This document shows positions 9,825 to 18,889 of a DNA stretch of 64,000 bases, in pieces. The notes beneath the pieces were generated by a model. It saw only the letters and a list, made by a program, of their open reading frames with translations, made no database searches and had not been told where the DNA came from. Made by a program: the position numbers and the translations under genes. The DNA comes from Bacillus pumilus. Its GTDB lineage: Bacteria > Bacillota > Bacilli > Bacillales > Bacillaceae. The stretch is from NCBI RefSeq assembly GCF_002744245.1, contig NZ_NKHG01000111.1, positions 38,708-102,707 on the forward strand. Reading direction: 5' to 3'. Position 1 is the first letter of the stretch. Each line of letters begins with the position of its first letter.

Positions 9825-10805
9825 ATGGAACGTGTAAAATATTTTTTGGTCTGTTTGACAGCGCTACTGTTTTTCCTGTCAGGCTGCGGTAAAGAACAGC
9901 AATTTACGCCACCCGGCAGCTCTCAATCGGTCGCTGTGATCTCTCAATTAAAAAAAGCATCCTTTTCAATTGTTGATTTACAAAAGAATAAAATTGTCTC
10001 TTCCGTTGATGTAAAACACCCACTCACTGATCTTATTCAAATCAACAATGACGTCATCATTGCGACAAGTAAAGAGGGGCAGTCTCTCATTGAAATCAAC
10101 TTAAAAAAGGGAACAGCAACAGATTATATGGATGTGAATAAAGGGCTGACTACACTTACATATGATACGGCCTCTAACACCTTATTTGTAGCAGATTCGG
10201 AGAAAAATGTCGTTTATTTTATTGATACACAGCGTAAAAAAATAAAAGCGACCGTGAAGACCGGCAAATTACCCTCTTCCATGACGCTTTCTTCAGGAAC
10301 TTTGTTTGTTTTAAATGCAGAAAGTCATACAGTTTCAGTCATAGATATTGAAAAAGAAAAAAATATTCGTACGATTTCTGTACTAGAACGGCCTTCTGGT
10401 ATTCATTTTGATGGGCACTCCATTTGGATCGGTGGACATGGAAAATCCGGCACCTTAAATAAAAGCATTTTTGCTTATGACCCTAAAACTGGTAAACAGC
10501 AACGTGAAATTAAACTAGGCGTTATGCCGGTTGCATTTTTTTCTGAAAAGAATTCCTCTACTTTATATGTTCTATGTCATGGAGACCATACGCTCTACAA
10601 AGTAGATACCAAGACGAATAAGCAGCTTGCTTCTGTTGAAACCGGTCAAAATCCGAATTATATCGCCGCCGGCACCTCATCCATCTATGTGAGTAACTTA
10701 GATGACAATTCAGTATCCGTTATCGACAAACATACATTCATGATGAAAAACCGACTGAATGTCCCATCAGGACCTTATGCTATCATGTTGGAGGAAAAGA
10801 AATGA
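9825..10805 (+). CDS. Lipoprotein with YVTN-type beta-propeller repeats
   Basis: A 326-residue exported lipoprotein: basic start MERVKYF, hydrophobic segment, and lipobox LSGC with the modified Cys near residue 21. The mature part is built of about 40-residue repeats of the YVTN/NHL propeller kind, recognisable by recurring patterns such as LFVADSEKNVVYFIDT, LFVLNAESHTVSVIDI and IYVSNLDDNSVSVIDK. Propellers of this sort bind ligands or partner proteins outside the membrane. Its stop overlaps the start of the response regulator gene (ATGA), so it is translationally coupled to the two-component pair and is a candidate extracellular accessory sensor. I do not recognise a named orthologue. Confidence 0.85.
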   Translation: MERVKYFLVCLTALLFFLSGCGKEQQFTPPGSSQSVAVISQLKKASFSIVDLQKNKIVSSVDVKHPLTDLIQINNDVIIATSKEGQSLIEINLKKGTATDYMDVNKGLTTLTYDTASNTLFVADSEKNVVYFIDTQRKKIKATVKTGKLPSSMTLSSGTLFVLNAESHTVSVIDIEKEKNIRTISVLERPSGIHFDGHSIWIGGHGKSGTLNKSIFAYDPKTGKQQREIKLGVMPVAFFSEKNSSTLYVLCHGDHTLYKVDTKTNKQLASVETGQNPNYIAAGTSSIYVSNLDDNSVSVIDKHTFMMKNRLNVPSGPYAIMLEEKK

Positions 10806-11488
10806 AAGAGCAGATGCATATTTTAATAGTAGATGATGAGTTAGATATGCTTGAGTTAATTGGCTCCTTTTTGCAGAAACAGGGCTTTCACATTATCACT
10901 GCAAATAATGGAATGGATGCCTTACGCCAACTCGAAAAGGAACCCATTGATCTTGTTGTATTGGATATCATGATGCCTGATATGGATGGGTTTGAAGTCT
11001 GCCAGCACATTCGACAAACATCCCAAATTCCCATTTTGTTCTTAACAGCTAGAAGTTATGAGGAAGATCGAATTAGAGGACTTGAAATTGGAGCAGATGA
11101 CTACATTATGAAGCCTTTCAGCTTGCGTGAGCTTGCAGCAAGAATTGAAACGACCTTAAGAAGAATTAGAGGTCTTTCGCTAAAGCGCAGCCGAATGCAT
11201 ATCGGTGGCATTGAGATAGATCAAGATGGAAGACAAGTCTATCTCCATCAAGAGCCTGTTAATTTAACAAGAAGAGAATATGATTTACTCATGTTTCTTC
11301 TGTTCAATCAAGGCCAAGTGTTTTCCCGTGAACAGCTCTATCAAAAATTGTGGGAATCCCACTCACCCAGTGGCTCTTTGAGAACAGTCGATACACATAT
11401 TAAAACACTACGACTGAAATTAAAGGGAGCGGAACGACAGATTAAGACCGTTTGGGGTGTCGGCTATAAGTTTGAGGAGGAAGAATGA
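10802..11488 (+). CDS. OmpR/PhoB-family response regulator
   Basis: A 228-residue DNA-binding regulator. The receiver domain (1-120) has the acidic pair DD at 11-12, phospho-acceptor Asp55 in LDIMMPD, Thr in LTARS and Lys in IMKPFS. The C-terminal winged helix (about 130-226) ends with the classic TVWGVGYKFEE. Overlaps of 4 nt at both ends (with the lipoprotein and with the kinase) show a tight operon. It would be phosphorylated by the kinase encoded next. Target genes are unknown; the adjacent ykcB/ykcC pair is an obvious candidate. Confidence 0.95.
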   Translation: MKEQMHILIVDDELDMLELIGSFLQKQGFHIITANNGMDALRQLEKEPIDLVVLDIMMPDMDGFEVCQHIRQTSQIPILFLTARSYEEDRIRGLEIGADDYIMKPFSLRELAARIETTLRRIRGLSLKRSRMHIGGIEIDQDGRQVYLHQEPVNLTRREYDLLMFLLFNQGQVFSREQLYQKLWESHSPSGSLRTVDTHIKTLRLKLKGAERQIKTVWGVGYKFEEEE

Positions 11489-12900
11489 AGCCTTTATCCA
11501 TTAAAAAGAAAGTACTCTTCTTAATCCTTGCTGTGATCGGAATAGTTGCAGCCTCAGCTCTTGCACTGACCTATTACTTATACCAGCATTTATATATCGA
11601 TAAACAGATCGACTCTTTAAGTTTACAAGGAAAAAAGCTAGCAGAAATCTATCATAAACACGGTAAAGACACGTTTTTTACTGACAGAATGACATGGGCA
11701 AATGAATCAAGTCAAGCGAACATTATTTTTACAGATGATCCAATGGAGCTTTCAAGTGGTATTCCTTTTGATACGAACACAAACGATAACCTCATCACCT
11801 TCAAGGAACGCCAAAAGCTACTCCAAGGGGAAACAGTCGTGTTAATTAGAGAGCATCCACAGTTTCATCAGGATATTCTCGGTATCGCCATCCCTGTTTT
11901 CTCAAACAAAGATGATCTGTCAGGGACGATTTTTCTTTCTATGCCTTTATCTGATGTGTATGAACCGTTTGTCCAAATTAGGCTCACACTTGTCCTATCC
12001 ATTTTATTTATCCTACTGCTGATTTTCTTTATCGGATATAAGAGCTCCAATAAAATCGTGCGGACGATTAATAAAATGAAAGAAATTGCAATGGAAATGG
12101 AATCTGGTGATTTTTCAAAACGCATGGCTGTGACCAAAAAAGGGGATGAATTAAATCAACTTAGTCGTTCCTTTAATAAGCTGTCTTCTACCCTAGAAAA
12201 GGTTGAACAGCACCGCAGAGAGTTTCTAGCTAACGTCTCTCACGAACTTAGGACTCCTTTAAGTTATATGAAAGGATATGCAGAAGGTATAGAAGAGGGC
12301 ATCATTGATCAAAAGAAAGGAATGCAAATCATCCAAGATGAGGCCACACGTTTAAGCCGGCTTGTTCACGATCTTTTAGACCTCGCACAGCTAGAAGGGG
12401 ATTCTTATCCACTGTCATCGGAGCCAATCGTCTTTGCCCAGCTTATCCATGATGTTTTAGATCAAGTAGCATTCATCGCCAGTCAAAAAGGAATTTCTCT
12501 CAAACGGACCCTTGAAGAGGATTGTATTATTTATGGTGATAGCGATCGGCTTCAACAAGTGGTTCGTAATTTGCTAGACAATGCCATTCACTACACTCCT
12601 TCTGGGAAATCGATTTCGATTGAATTACATGTTGATCAAAACACTGCTGAATTGAGAGTGACAGATGAGGGCAAAGGGATACCAAAAGAAGATCTTCCCC
12701 ATGTATCTGAACGATTTTATCGAGTAAATAAGGCACGTACGAGAAAAGATGGCGGCTCTGGACTTGGACTTGCCATTGTCTATCAAATTATAAAAAAACA
12801 TCATGGCACCTTTGATGTTCAATCTGATCCCGGACTTGGTACAACGGCCATTATTCAACTGCCAAACGCTTCATTCAACGAAAGTTTGCCAACTGAATAA
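11485..12900 (+). CDS. Membrane sensor histidine kinase
   Basis: A 471-residue kinase. Topology: TM1 about 11-33, an extracellular sensor segment of about 130 residues, TM2 about 165-186, HAMP about 188-238, HisKA with H-box FLANVSHELRTPLSY (His253), then an HATPase domain with N-box VVRNLLDNAIHYT, G1 DEGKGIP and G2 GGSGLGLAI. All catalytic boxes are intact. The extracellular part has no domain that I recognise and may sense through the co-encoded propeller lipoprotein (inference). The resemblance in size and arrangement is to the YclK/YkoH class of B. subtilis, but I give no symbol. Confidence 0.93.
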   Translation: MKPLSIKKKVLFLILAVIGIVAASALALTYYLYQHLYIDKQIDSLSLQGKKLAEIYHKHGKDTFFTDRMTWANESSQANIIFTDDPMELSSGIPFDTNTNDNLITFKERQKLLQGETVVLIREHPQFHQDILGIAIPVFSNKDDLSGTIFLSMPLSDVYEPFVQIRLTLVLSILFILLLIFFIGYKSSNKIVRTINKMKEIAMEMESGDFSKRMAVTKKGDELNQLSRSFNKLSSTLEKVEQHRREFLANVSHELRTPLSYMKGYAEGIEEGIIDQKKGMQIIQDEATRLSRLVHDLLDLAQLEGDSYPLSSEPIVFAQLIHDVLDQVAFIASQKGISLKRTLEEDCIIYGDSDRLQQVVRNLLDNAIHYTPSGKSISIELHVDQNTAELRVTDEGKGIPKEDLPHVSERFYRVNKARTRKDGGSGLGLAIVYQIIKKHHGTFDVQSDPGLGTTAIIQLPNASFNESLPTE

Positions 12901-12963
12901 CAGATCTTTTCATACAATTTTTCTGAACCTCACTCTTCCCTCCAAGATCAGTAGCATATGTCT

Positions 12964-12995
12964 AAGGGCTAAAATGAACTTTATTTTAGCCCTTT
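12964..12995 (+). terminator. Intrinsic terminator after the sensor kinase operon
   Basis: GGGCTAAAAT and ATTTTAGCCC form a 10-bp stem around a 7-nt loop and are followed by TTTGTCTTCTTTT. It separates the three-gene signalling operon from ykcB. Confidence 0.85.
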
Positions 12996-13122
12996 GTCTT
13001 CTTTTCAACAAGAGCTGTTTTTATTCCCCTGAAAAATAAAAAATTGGTCTTTTTTTATTAATAATTTATTCATATTTGCTTGTTACACTTTTTTCAAGTT
13101 AAGAAAAAGGAGTGACAATCTT

Positions 13123-15240
13123 TTGATCAGACGTTTTCAGAAATTTGATATCTACTTATTTTTCATATTGATCTTATCTTCCATCTTAAACATTTATCAC
13201 ATTTGGAAAGATGATACGGTGAATGCGTATTATACAGCAGCAGTCACAAGTATGATGCAAAGTTGGCATAATTTCTTCTTTGCTTCGTTTGATCCAGCAG
13301 GTTATGTCACGGTGGATAAACCACCGCTCACGTTCTGGCTACAAACAATCAGTGCCAAAGTGTTTGGTTTACATGGATGGAGTGTGATCCTGCCTCAAGC
13401 TTTAGCTGGCATTGGATCTGTTTATTTAATCTACCGTCTTGTCAAACCAACATTTGGTCAGGCCGCTGCAAGATTGGCTGCACTTATCATGGCTTGTACT
13501 CCAATCGCAGTTGCTGTATCTCGCACAAATAACATTGACAGCTTACTTGTCTTTATCCTTTTACTAGCAACAGGAATGATGTTCAAGGCTGTGAAACAGC
13601 AAAAGATTCTTTGGGCAATCGCATCATTTGCGATGGTGGGCGGCGGCTTTAATACAAAGATGCTACAAGCCTATATGATCGTACCAGCACTCGTCCTTTT
13701 TTACATCATTGCTTATCGAACGACATGGAAGAAAAAATTGCTTTCACTCATAATTTCAATGATTGTCCTTTTAGGTGTATCCGCATCATGGTCCATAGCA
13801 GTTGATCTCACCTCAAAAGGTCATCGTCCTTATATGGGATCAAGCCAATCCAATTCTGCTTTAGAATTAGCGTTTGGTTATAATGGCCTTCAGCGACTTA
13901 CTGGTCAACAGTCTGGTGGCGGAATGGGCGACGGCTCAAGAGAGGGTGAAGGACAACCACCTTCACAGCAAAACGAAAATGATTCATCCGCCATGTCTCA
14001 GCCTCCTTCTGATGGAAATCAAGACAGCTCAAATCAATCCTCCAGTCAGGTACAGCCTTCTATGCAAGGACCGCCAAGCAGTGCAAACGGCACAGCACCA
14101 CCTGACATGCCTTCTGGAGGAGATGCTGGAAATGGTGACGGCCCCCCAAATGGTGGAGGCGGAAAGATGGGAAATGGATCTGGCATGTTTGGTACAGGCA
14201 CAAAAGGTCCATTACGTCTGTTCCAATCTGAACTGTCCGATCAAATCAGCTGGCTTCTCCCTTTTGCTTTCTTTGGCACCATTGGCATCTTCCTTTCGAC
14301 ATTCTTTGAACGAAGACGTCTCAATACAAAACAAAAAGAAACGATATTCTGGTTAGCTTGGCTTATACCAGTTGCTGCATTTTTCAGCGTCGCAGGATTT
14401 TTCCATCACTATTATTTAATCATGCTTGCACCGCCAATTGCAGTTTTAGCAGGGGCAGGATGGGTCGCCATGACTCAATTATTCCAAACAGGAATCGGTT
14501 TTAAAAAGTGGCTGCTTCCCATCGCCATTTTGGTCACAACCGCATTTGAATTATGGATCTTATCCACCTTCACAAGCACGATCGGTTTTGGTCTAAGCGT
14601 AGCGGTCGGGATCATTGGCGGCGGAACCGTCCTTGCACTACTTTTTACAAAAGGAAAAGAAAAGCTAAAACAACTGATTTCTCTCATCGCCATTCTTGGC
14701 ATGCTGATCACACCGCTCTATTGGGCAAGTACACCTCTTCTCTATGGTGGAAACAGTATGCTGCCAGAGGCTGGTCCTCAGCTTGCAACTTCAAGTGGCA
14801 GCATGAGTTCACAGGTAAATGAAAAACTGATCAGTTACCTTGAGAAAAACAATACAGGCGAGGAATTTCTATTTGGTACAACTGATGCAACCACTGCTTC
14901 TCCCTACATTATTAAGACAGGGAAAGCCGTTATGGCATTAGGTGGATTTAGTGGATCTGATCAAATTTTAACGCTTAGCGAATTCAAACAGCTCGTAAAA
15001 GATGGGAAAATCAAATACTTCTATCTATCTGGTATGAGAGGCGGAAGCTCAGACATTCTGACCTGGATTCAGGAAAACGGCAATGAAGTGGCTGCTTCTA
15101 AATGGCAGAACACTTCTACATCCAAAGCGAAGCAGCAAACAGACAGTACAGACAGCCAGCAATCGGAACAAAATGATCAGTCAAATGGACGAATGGGCGG
15201 AATGGAGAGTGGCACCCTTTACGAATTATCCGTTGATTAA
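13123..15240 (+). CDS. ykcB: Membrane glycosyltransferase of the dolichyl-mannosyltransferase type (YkcB-like)
   Basis: A 705-residue polytopic GT39/ArnT-like enzyme that would move a sugar from a polyprenyl-phosphate donor to an extracytoplasmic acceptor. Seen: TM1 at about 9-27, then an external loop with the D-rich start WKDDTVN and VDKPPLTFW, typical of the catalytic region; about a dozen hydrophobic segments follow. Between about residues 263 and 365 lies a low-complexity stretch rich in Gly, Ser, Pro, Gln and Asn. The C-terminus is a soluble region with a Gln/Ser-rich tail. Start TTG at 13123 with AAAAAGGAG 10 nt before. It is paired with ykcC, which would make the donor lipid. Confidence 0.87.
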   Translation: MIRRFQKFDIYLFFILILSSILNIYHIWKDDTVNAYYTAAVTSMMQSWHNFFFASFDPAGYVTVDKPPLTFWLQTISAKVFGLHGWSVILPQALAGIGSVYLIYRLVKPTFGQAAARLAALIMACTPIAVAVSRTNNIDSLLVFILLLATGMMFKAVKQQKILWAIASFAMVGGGFNTKMLQAYMIVPALVLFYIIAYRTTWKKKLLSLIISMIVLLGVSASWSIAVDLTSKGHRPYMGSSQSNSALELAFGYNGLQRLTGQQSGGGMGDGSREGEGQPPSQQNENDSSAMSQPPSDGNQDSSNQSSSQVQPSMQGPPSSANGTAPPDMPSGGDAGNGDGPPNGGGGKMGNGSGMFGTGTKGPLRLFQSELSDQISWLLPFAFFGTIGIFLSTFFERRRLNTKQKETIFWLAWLIPVAAFFSVAGFFHHYYLIMLAPPIAVLAGAGWVAMTQLFQTGIGFKKWLLPIAILVTTAFELWILSTFTSTIGFGLSVAVGIIGGGTVLALLFTKGKEKLKQLISLIAILGMLITPLYWASTPLLYGGNSMLPEAGPQLATSSGSMSSQVNEKLISYLEKNNTGEEFLFGTTDATTASPYIIKTGKAVMALGGFSGSDQILTLSEFKQLVKDGKIKYFYLSGMRGGSSDILTWIQENGNEVAASKWQNTSTSKAKQQTDSTDSQQSEQNDQSNGRMGGMESGTLYELSVD

Positions 15241-15269
15241 TTCATCTATTAAAAGGAGGAAAATGACTG

Positions 15270-16262
15270 ATGGAAAAGAGCATACAATATTCTATTGTTG
15301 TCCCAGTCTATAATGAAGAACTTGTCATCCATGAATCGTATCAGCGTCTCAAAACCATCATGGATTCGACGGGAGAAGCATATGAGCTTCTCTTCGTCAA
15401 TGACGGCAGTATGGATCGAACAGCTGAACTGATTAAAGGTTACTGCCAGACAGATCCGAATGTAAGACTTATTGATTTTTCTCGTAACTTTGGACATCAA
15501 ATTGCGATCACAGCCGGGATGGATTATGCAAAAGGTCAGGCAATCGTGGTGATTGATGCAGATTTACAAGATCCGCCTGAATTAATTTTAGAGATGATAG
15601 CGAAATGGAAGGAAGGCTATGAAGTGGTATACGCCGTGCGCACCAAACGAAAAGGCGAAACGATTTTCAAAAAATACACTGCCTCCCTTTTTTATCGGAT
15701 TCTACGTCAAATAACCGAAGTAGACATTCCCATTGACACGGGCGACTTTAGATTAATGGATCGCAAGGTGTGTCATGAAATGAGAAAAATTCGCGAGAAA
15801 AATCCATTTGTTCGCGGCTTAGTCAGCTGGGTAGGCTTCAAACAAATTGCCGTAGAATATGTACGAGATGAGCGGCTAGCAGGAGAAACAAAGTATCCTC
15901 TCAAAAAGATGCTCAAGCTTTCGATGGACGGAATCACATCCTTCTCCTATAAACCTTTAAAGCTAGCCAGCGTGGCAGGGATTGTCCTTTCTGCTATTGG
16001 ATTCATTTCTATGTTTCTTGTTTTATACTTAAAGCTTTTTACCAATAGCACGATTACTGGTTGGAGTTCATTAATTGTCATCCAGCTGTTCTTTAGCGGC
16101 ATCACCCTCTTCATGCTAGGAATGATAGGAGAGTATATTGGCCGAATTTACGATGAAGCAAAGGACCGGCCGCTTTATATCGTCAGGGAGAGCTATGGGC
16201 TTCAGGCAAAGCCTCACTCGGTTCAATCCCCTGTTCATTTCAAGCAGTATAAACAGCATTAA
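15270..16262 (+). CDS. ykcC: Polyprenyl-phosphate glycosyltransferase, GT2 family (YkcC-like)
   Basis: A 330-residue enzyme of the DPM1/GtrB type: it should load a sugar on undecaprenyl phosphate on the cytoplasmic side. The GT-A domain (1-225) begins with SIVVPVYNEE and has the donor-binding DADLQDPPE near residue 95. Two C-terminal TM helices (about 233-257 and 268-292) and the GEYIGRIYDEAKDRP motif complete the family plan. It starts 29 bp after ykcB with AGGAGG upstream; the pair is likely one transcript and one pathway, decorating a wall polymer or protein. Which sugar is used cannot be told. Confidence 0.88.
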   Translation: MEKSIQYSIVVPVYNEELVIHESYQRLKTIMDSTGEAYELLFVNDGSMDRTAELIKGYCQTDPNVRLIDFSRNFGHQIAITAGMDYAKGQAIVVIDADLQDPPELILEMIAKWKEGYEVVYAVRTKRKGETIFKKYTASLFYRILRQITEVDIPIDTGDFRLMDRKVCHEMRKIREKNPFVRGLVSWVGFKQIAVEYVRDERLAGETKYPLKKMLKLSMDGITSFSYKPLKLASVAGIVLSAIGFISMFLVLYLKLFTNSTITGWSSLIVIQLFFSGITLFMLGMIGEYIGRIYDEAKDRPLYIVRESYGLQAKPHSVQSPVHFKQYKQH

Positions 16263-16305
16263 AAAAAGCGTGCAAGACCTCTTGAAAAGGTCCTGCACGC
16301 TTTTT
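16263..16305. terminator. Bidirectional terminator between ykcC and the permease gene
   Basis: A-run, GCGTGCA and GACCT pair with AGGTC and TGCACGC, then a T-run. The two genes converge on it, and it fits termination in both directions. Confidence 0.9.
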
Positions 16306-16308
16306 GTA

Positions 16309-17658
16309 TTAAACGGCTGTTTCAAACCGCTTTCTGTTGATCAAGAAAGAAAGCGTGATGGTCAGATAAATTCCCATTGTGACCATCGTTTGGACAATTG
16401 GTGTTGTTGACACAACACCGATAAAAATGGCAATGATCGCAATCACCGAAAACCATGTCGTGTACGGATACAGCTTGACGCGATATCCCCCTGGTTCTGC
16501 TACGCTTCGAGATTTCAAATGACCGACAGCAATGATAAACCAGATGAATAGAACCGTATAACTTAAAGACCCCATCAAGTAATTAAAGGTTTGACTTCCC
16601 ACAAAAAGAGAAATCAATACAGCCGCATACAATGTGGATGTACACACCAGGATCGCTCTGACAGGCACCTGCTGTTTTGATAGCTTGGAGAAGCCTTTCC
16701 ATACACGCCCATCCATCGCCTGCGTATAAAGCACCCTTGAGGAAGCATACAGACCAGAGTTCATAGAAGACAGGATGGCTAATAAAATGATGCCATTCAT
16801 AATGTCACTTGCATACGGAACCCCAATCGTTGCAAATACTGTCACGAATGGACTCACTTGCTCATTGTTTACTTGATTCCAAGGAATTAAGCTGACAATG
16901 ATAAAGAACGGCAGTACATAGAAACCGATGATTCGCACAAACGTACTTTGAATTGCCTTTGGAATGACCTTTTCCGGGTTTTTTGTTTCCGCCAATGTCA
17001 CTCCAATCATCTCAGTTCCACCATAGGAATACACCACAACAAGCATGGCAGCAATTAACCCACCAGTTCCATTAGGGAAAAACCCACCATGGTCAGTTAA
17101 GTTGGATAGTCCCGGAGCTGCATGCTGTCCGAATGAGACAAACAGCATCGTTAACCCAATAATAATAAATAGAATAATGACAGCAATTTTAATCGAAGCT
17201 AACCAATACTCCGTCTCAGCAAACATTTTCACCGAACAAACATTGATCAATGTCACAACAAGTGAAATGATTAACACAAGGGTCCAAATTGGCACTTGTG
17301 GGAACCAGTACTGAATAAAGATTGCAGACACAATAGCTTCTGCTGCAATGTTCAGCACCCACATTTTCCAATATATCCAATCTAAGAAATAGGCTGAATA
17401 TTTTCCTAACACAGGCTCAATCAAATCACGAAATGTTCTTGCTCCGGGTCGTGCAACGGTCATTTCAGCAAGTCCTTGCATAATAAATAATAAAATAAGA
17501 CCACCCAACATATATGCCAAAATAACAGCAGGACCCGCAATATCAATGGCAGAACTGCTTCCTTTAAACAGACCGGCCCCGATTGCACCGCCGAGCGCTA
17601 GCATCATAATATGCCTTGACGTCATCGTTCGTTTTAACTGCACATGTTCCTTTTCCAT
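16309..17658 (-). CDS. yvbW: Amino acid permease, APC family, probable leucine transporter (YvbW-like)
   Basis: A 449-residue APC transporter with 12 hydrophobic helices. The TM1 motif GGAIGAGLFKGS is the substrate-binding signature of the amino acid permease branch; VYSYGGTEMIGVTLAETKNP in TM6 is also typical. ATG at 17658 follows AAAGGAG by 10 nt. The gene is preceded by a T-box leader whose specifier reads CTC, so expression should rise when tRNA-Leu is uncharged. B. subtilis yvbW is a T-box regulated permease that I recall as having a leucine specifier; orthology is inferred from this and from the length. In B. subtilis yvbW lies elsewhere, so this is a local rearrangement. Confidence 0.8.
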   Translation of the reverse strand: MEKEHVQLKRTMTSRHIMMLALGGAIGAGLFKGSSSAIDIAGPAVILAYMLGGLILLFIMQGLAEMTVARPGARTFRDLIEPVLGKYSAYFLDWIYWKMWVLNIAAEAIVSAIFIQYWFPQVPIWTLVLIISLVVTLINVCSVKMFAETEYWLASIKIAVIILFIIIGLTMLFVSFGQHAAPGLSNLTDHGGFFPNGTGGLIAAMLVVVYSYGGTEMIGVTLAETKNPEKVIPKAIQSTFVRIIGFYVLPFFIIVSLIPWNQVNNEQVSPFVTVFATIGVPYASDIMNGIILLAILSSMNSGLYASSRVLYTQAMDGRVWKGFSKLSKQQVPVRAILVCTSTLYAAVLISLFVGSQTFNYLMGSLSYTVLFIWFIIAVGHLKSRSVAEPGGYRVKLYPYTTWFSVIAIIAIFIGVVSTTPIVQTMVTMGIYLTITLSFLINRKRFETAV

Positions 17659-17705
17659 TTTTCTATAGCTCCTTTAAATTTGAATCTTCCGACAAATATA
17701 GGATA

Positions 17706-17945
17706 AAAGCATATAAAAAGGCCAGCCATCTCCTTGAAGAGACGACTGACCTTGCAACCGCGTTACCACTCTTATTGATCCAGCAAAAGCTAAATCCAAC
17801 TTGAAACCCGATAACGGAGGTCACACGTAAAGACTTACTATTCATTCAGTCTTACCGCTCTTTGAGCGAGTTCAATGATTCGTTTTACTGCGTTGCACCG
17901 ACCCGCAGCTCTCTTAAAAACGGATGTTCATCTACTATTCTCAAG
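17706..17945 (-). ncRNA. T-box riboswitch leader (tRNA-Leu type)
   Basis: The minus strand carries the conserved T-box core TGGTAACGCGG (17758-17768) that pairs with the tRNA acceptor end, an AGAGAGCTG element of stem I, and a distal GGTCGGTGCAACG region. The specifier region reads TGAA-CTC-GCTC; CTC at 17868-17870 stands in the usual place after GAA and would be read by tRNA-Leu(GAG). A terminator hairpin follows. Alternative registers (TCG for Ser or GCT for Ala) are less likely by alignment with other leaders. Confidence 0.88.
17714..17752 (-). terminator. T-box attenuator hairpin
   Basis: On the minus strand AGGTCAGTCGTCTC pairs with GGAGATGGCTGGCCT around TTCAA and is followed by TTTTT. 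It competes with the antiterminator formed by the T-box core just upstream. Confidence 0.85.
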
Positions 17946-18048
17946 TCAAAACGTTTATAGTCAATTTTTATATTTATCAAAGATTTTATTTTTTAAATAT
18001 ACTGACTAACCACGCTATTGTCAATATCCTTTTTCAGACAAACCTCTA

Positions 18049-18723
18049 TTAACGAATCCAAACAGCTACTTCATCCATCGGACGGCGCGTTTTGCCACGT
18101 TTCGGTTCAGTGACACGATAACCAAAGGCAGCCATCACAGAGATGTCATACTGACCATCCTCGAGTAAATCTTCTTCTTTTAGAATTCGATGTATTTCAT
18201 CGCAGCTAAACCCTTCGACTGGGCATGAATCAATGCCGATCTGTGCAGCTGCTGTCATCATGTTTCCGAGGGTAATATATGTTTGTTTTGAAGCCCAATC
18301 AAAAAGTGTACGGTCATTTTCTAACAAATGGAGATCATTCTCTTGGAATTCTCTGTAGCGTTCCTTTACCATATCAAACGTCTCATCTGTCATTCCTTTG
18401 ATTTGTTTGTTGATATATTCTGCATATGCTGAATCATAGCGTGCATCTGTTCTTGCCAAGATGATCACAAAATGACTGGCAGTTGGAAGCTGCTTTTGCG
18501 CCCCCCACGTATACTCTTTTAATTTTTCTCTAAAGGCTTCATTTTGAACCACGAGGAACTTCCAAGGCTCAAAACCTACAGAACTCGGAGAAAGTCTTCC
18601 TGTTTCTAAAATAAAGGCAAAATCATCCTCTGAAATCTTTTTCGTTGGGTCAAATTCTTTTGTTGCATGACGGAATTCGTATGCCTCAATGATTTCCTTT
18701 TTTAATAGCTCTTTGTCTCGCAT
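18049..18723 (-). CDS. hypO: Nitroreductase family NAD(P)H-dependent flavin oxidoreductase (HypO/YfkO-like)
   Basis: A 224-residue FMN-binding reductase. Seen: the N-terminal RHATKEFDP motif, LSPSSVGFEPWKFLVV in the FMN-contact region, WASKQTYITLGNMMTAAAQ, and the C-terminal AFGYRV. I prefer ATG at 18723 because AAAGGATGA lies 6-9 nt before it; the ATG at 18732 overlaps that ribosome binding site. It is divergent from an HxlR-type regulator gene. In B. subtilis the nitroreductase HypO (YfkO) is induced by disulfide stress through the HxlR-family regulator HypR; the pair here recalls that system and may detoxify quinones or hypochlorite products. The symbol is by similarity from memory. Confidence 0.75.
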   Translation of the reverse strand: MRDKELLKKEIIEAYEFRHATKEFDPTKKISEDDFAFILETGRLSPSSVGFEPWKFLVVQNEAFREKLKEYTWGAQKQLPTASHFVIILARTDARYDSAYAEYINKQIKGMTDETFDMVKERYREFQENDLHLLENDRTLFDWASKQTYITLGNMMTAAAQIGIDSCPVEGFSCDEIHRILKEEDLLEDGQYDISVMAAFGYRVTEPKRGKTRRPMDEVAVWIR

Positions 18724-18889
18724 GTTATTCATCCTTTCTAGTGAACAAATAGGGTGTGCATTTCATCAATCCAATTTCTTTCCAATCCCACAAAGAAATT
18801 GTTATGATAAGAAAACAAACAATTCGAGTGTGTGATGTGATATCTCTATGGTAAAAGAAAAGCTTCCGTTGATTCAAGTACGCACATTT

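Noticed and set aside
13874..14356. A 160-codon open frame within ykcB
   Set aside because: It overlaps the low-complexity part of ykcB in another frame; repetitive codons keep stops away there. No ribosome binding site or known family.
17706..17945. tRNA-like or rRNA-like structure before the permease
   Set aside because: Conserved T-box core, specifier and terminator explain the whole stretch; there is no acceptor-CCA or T-loop arrangement.
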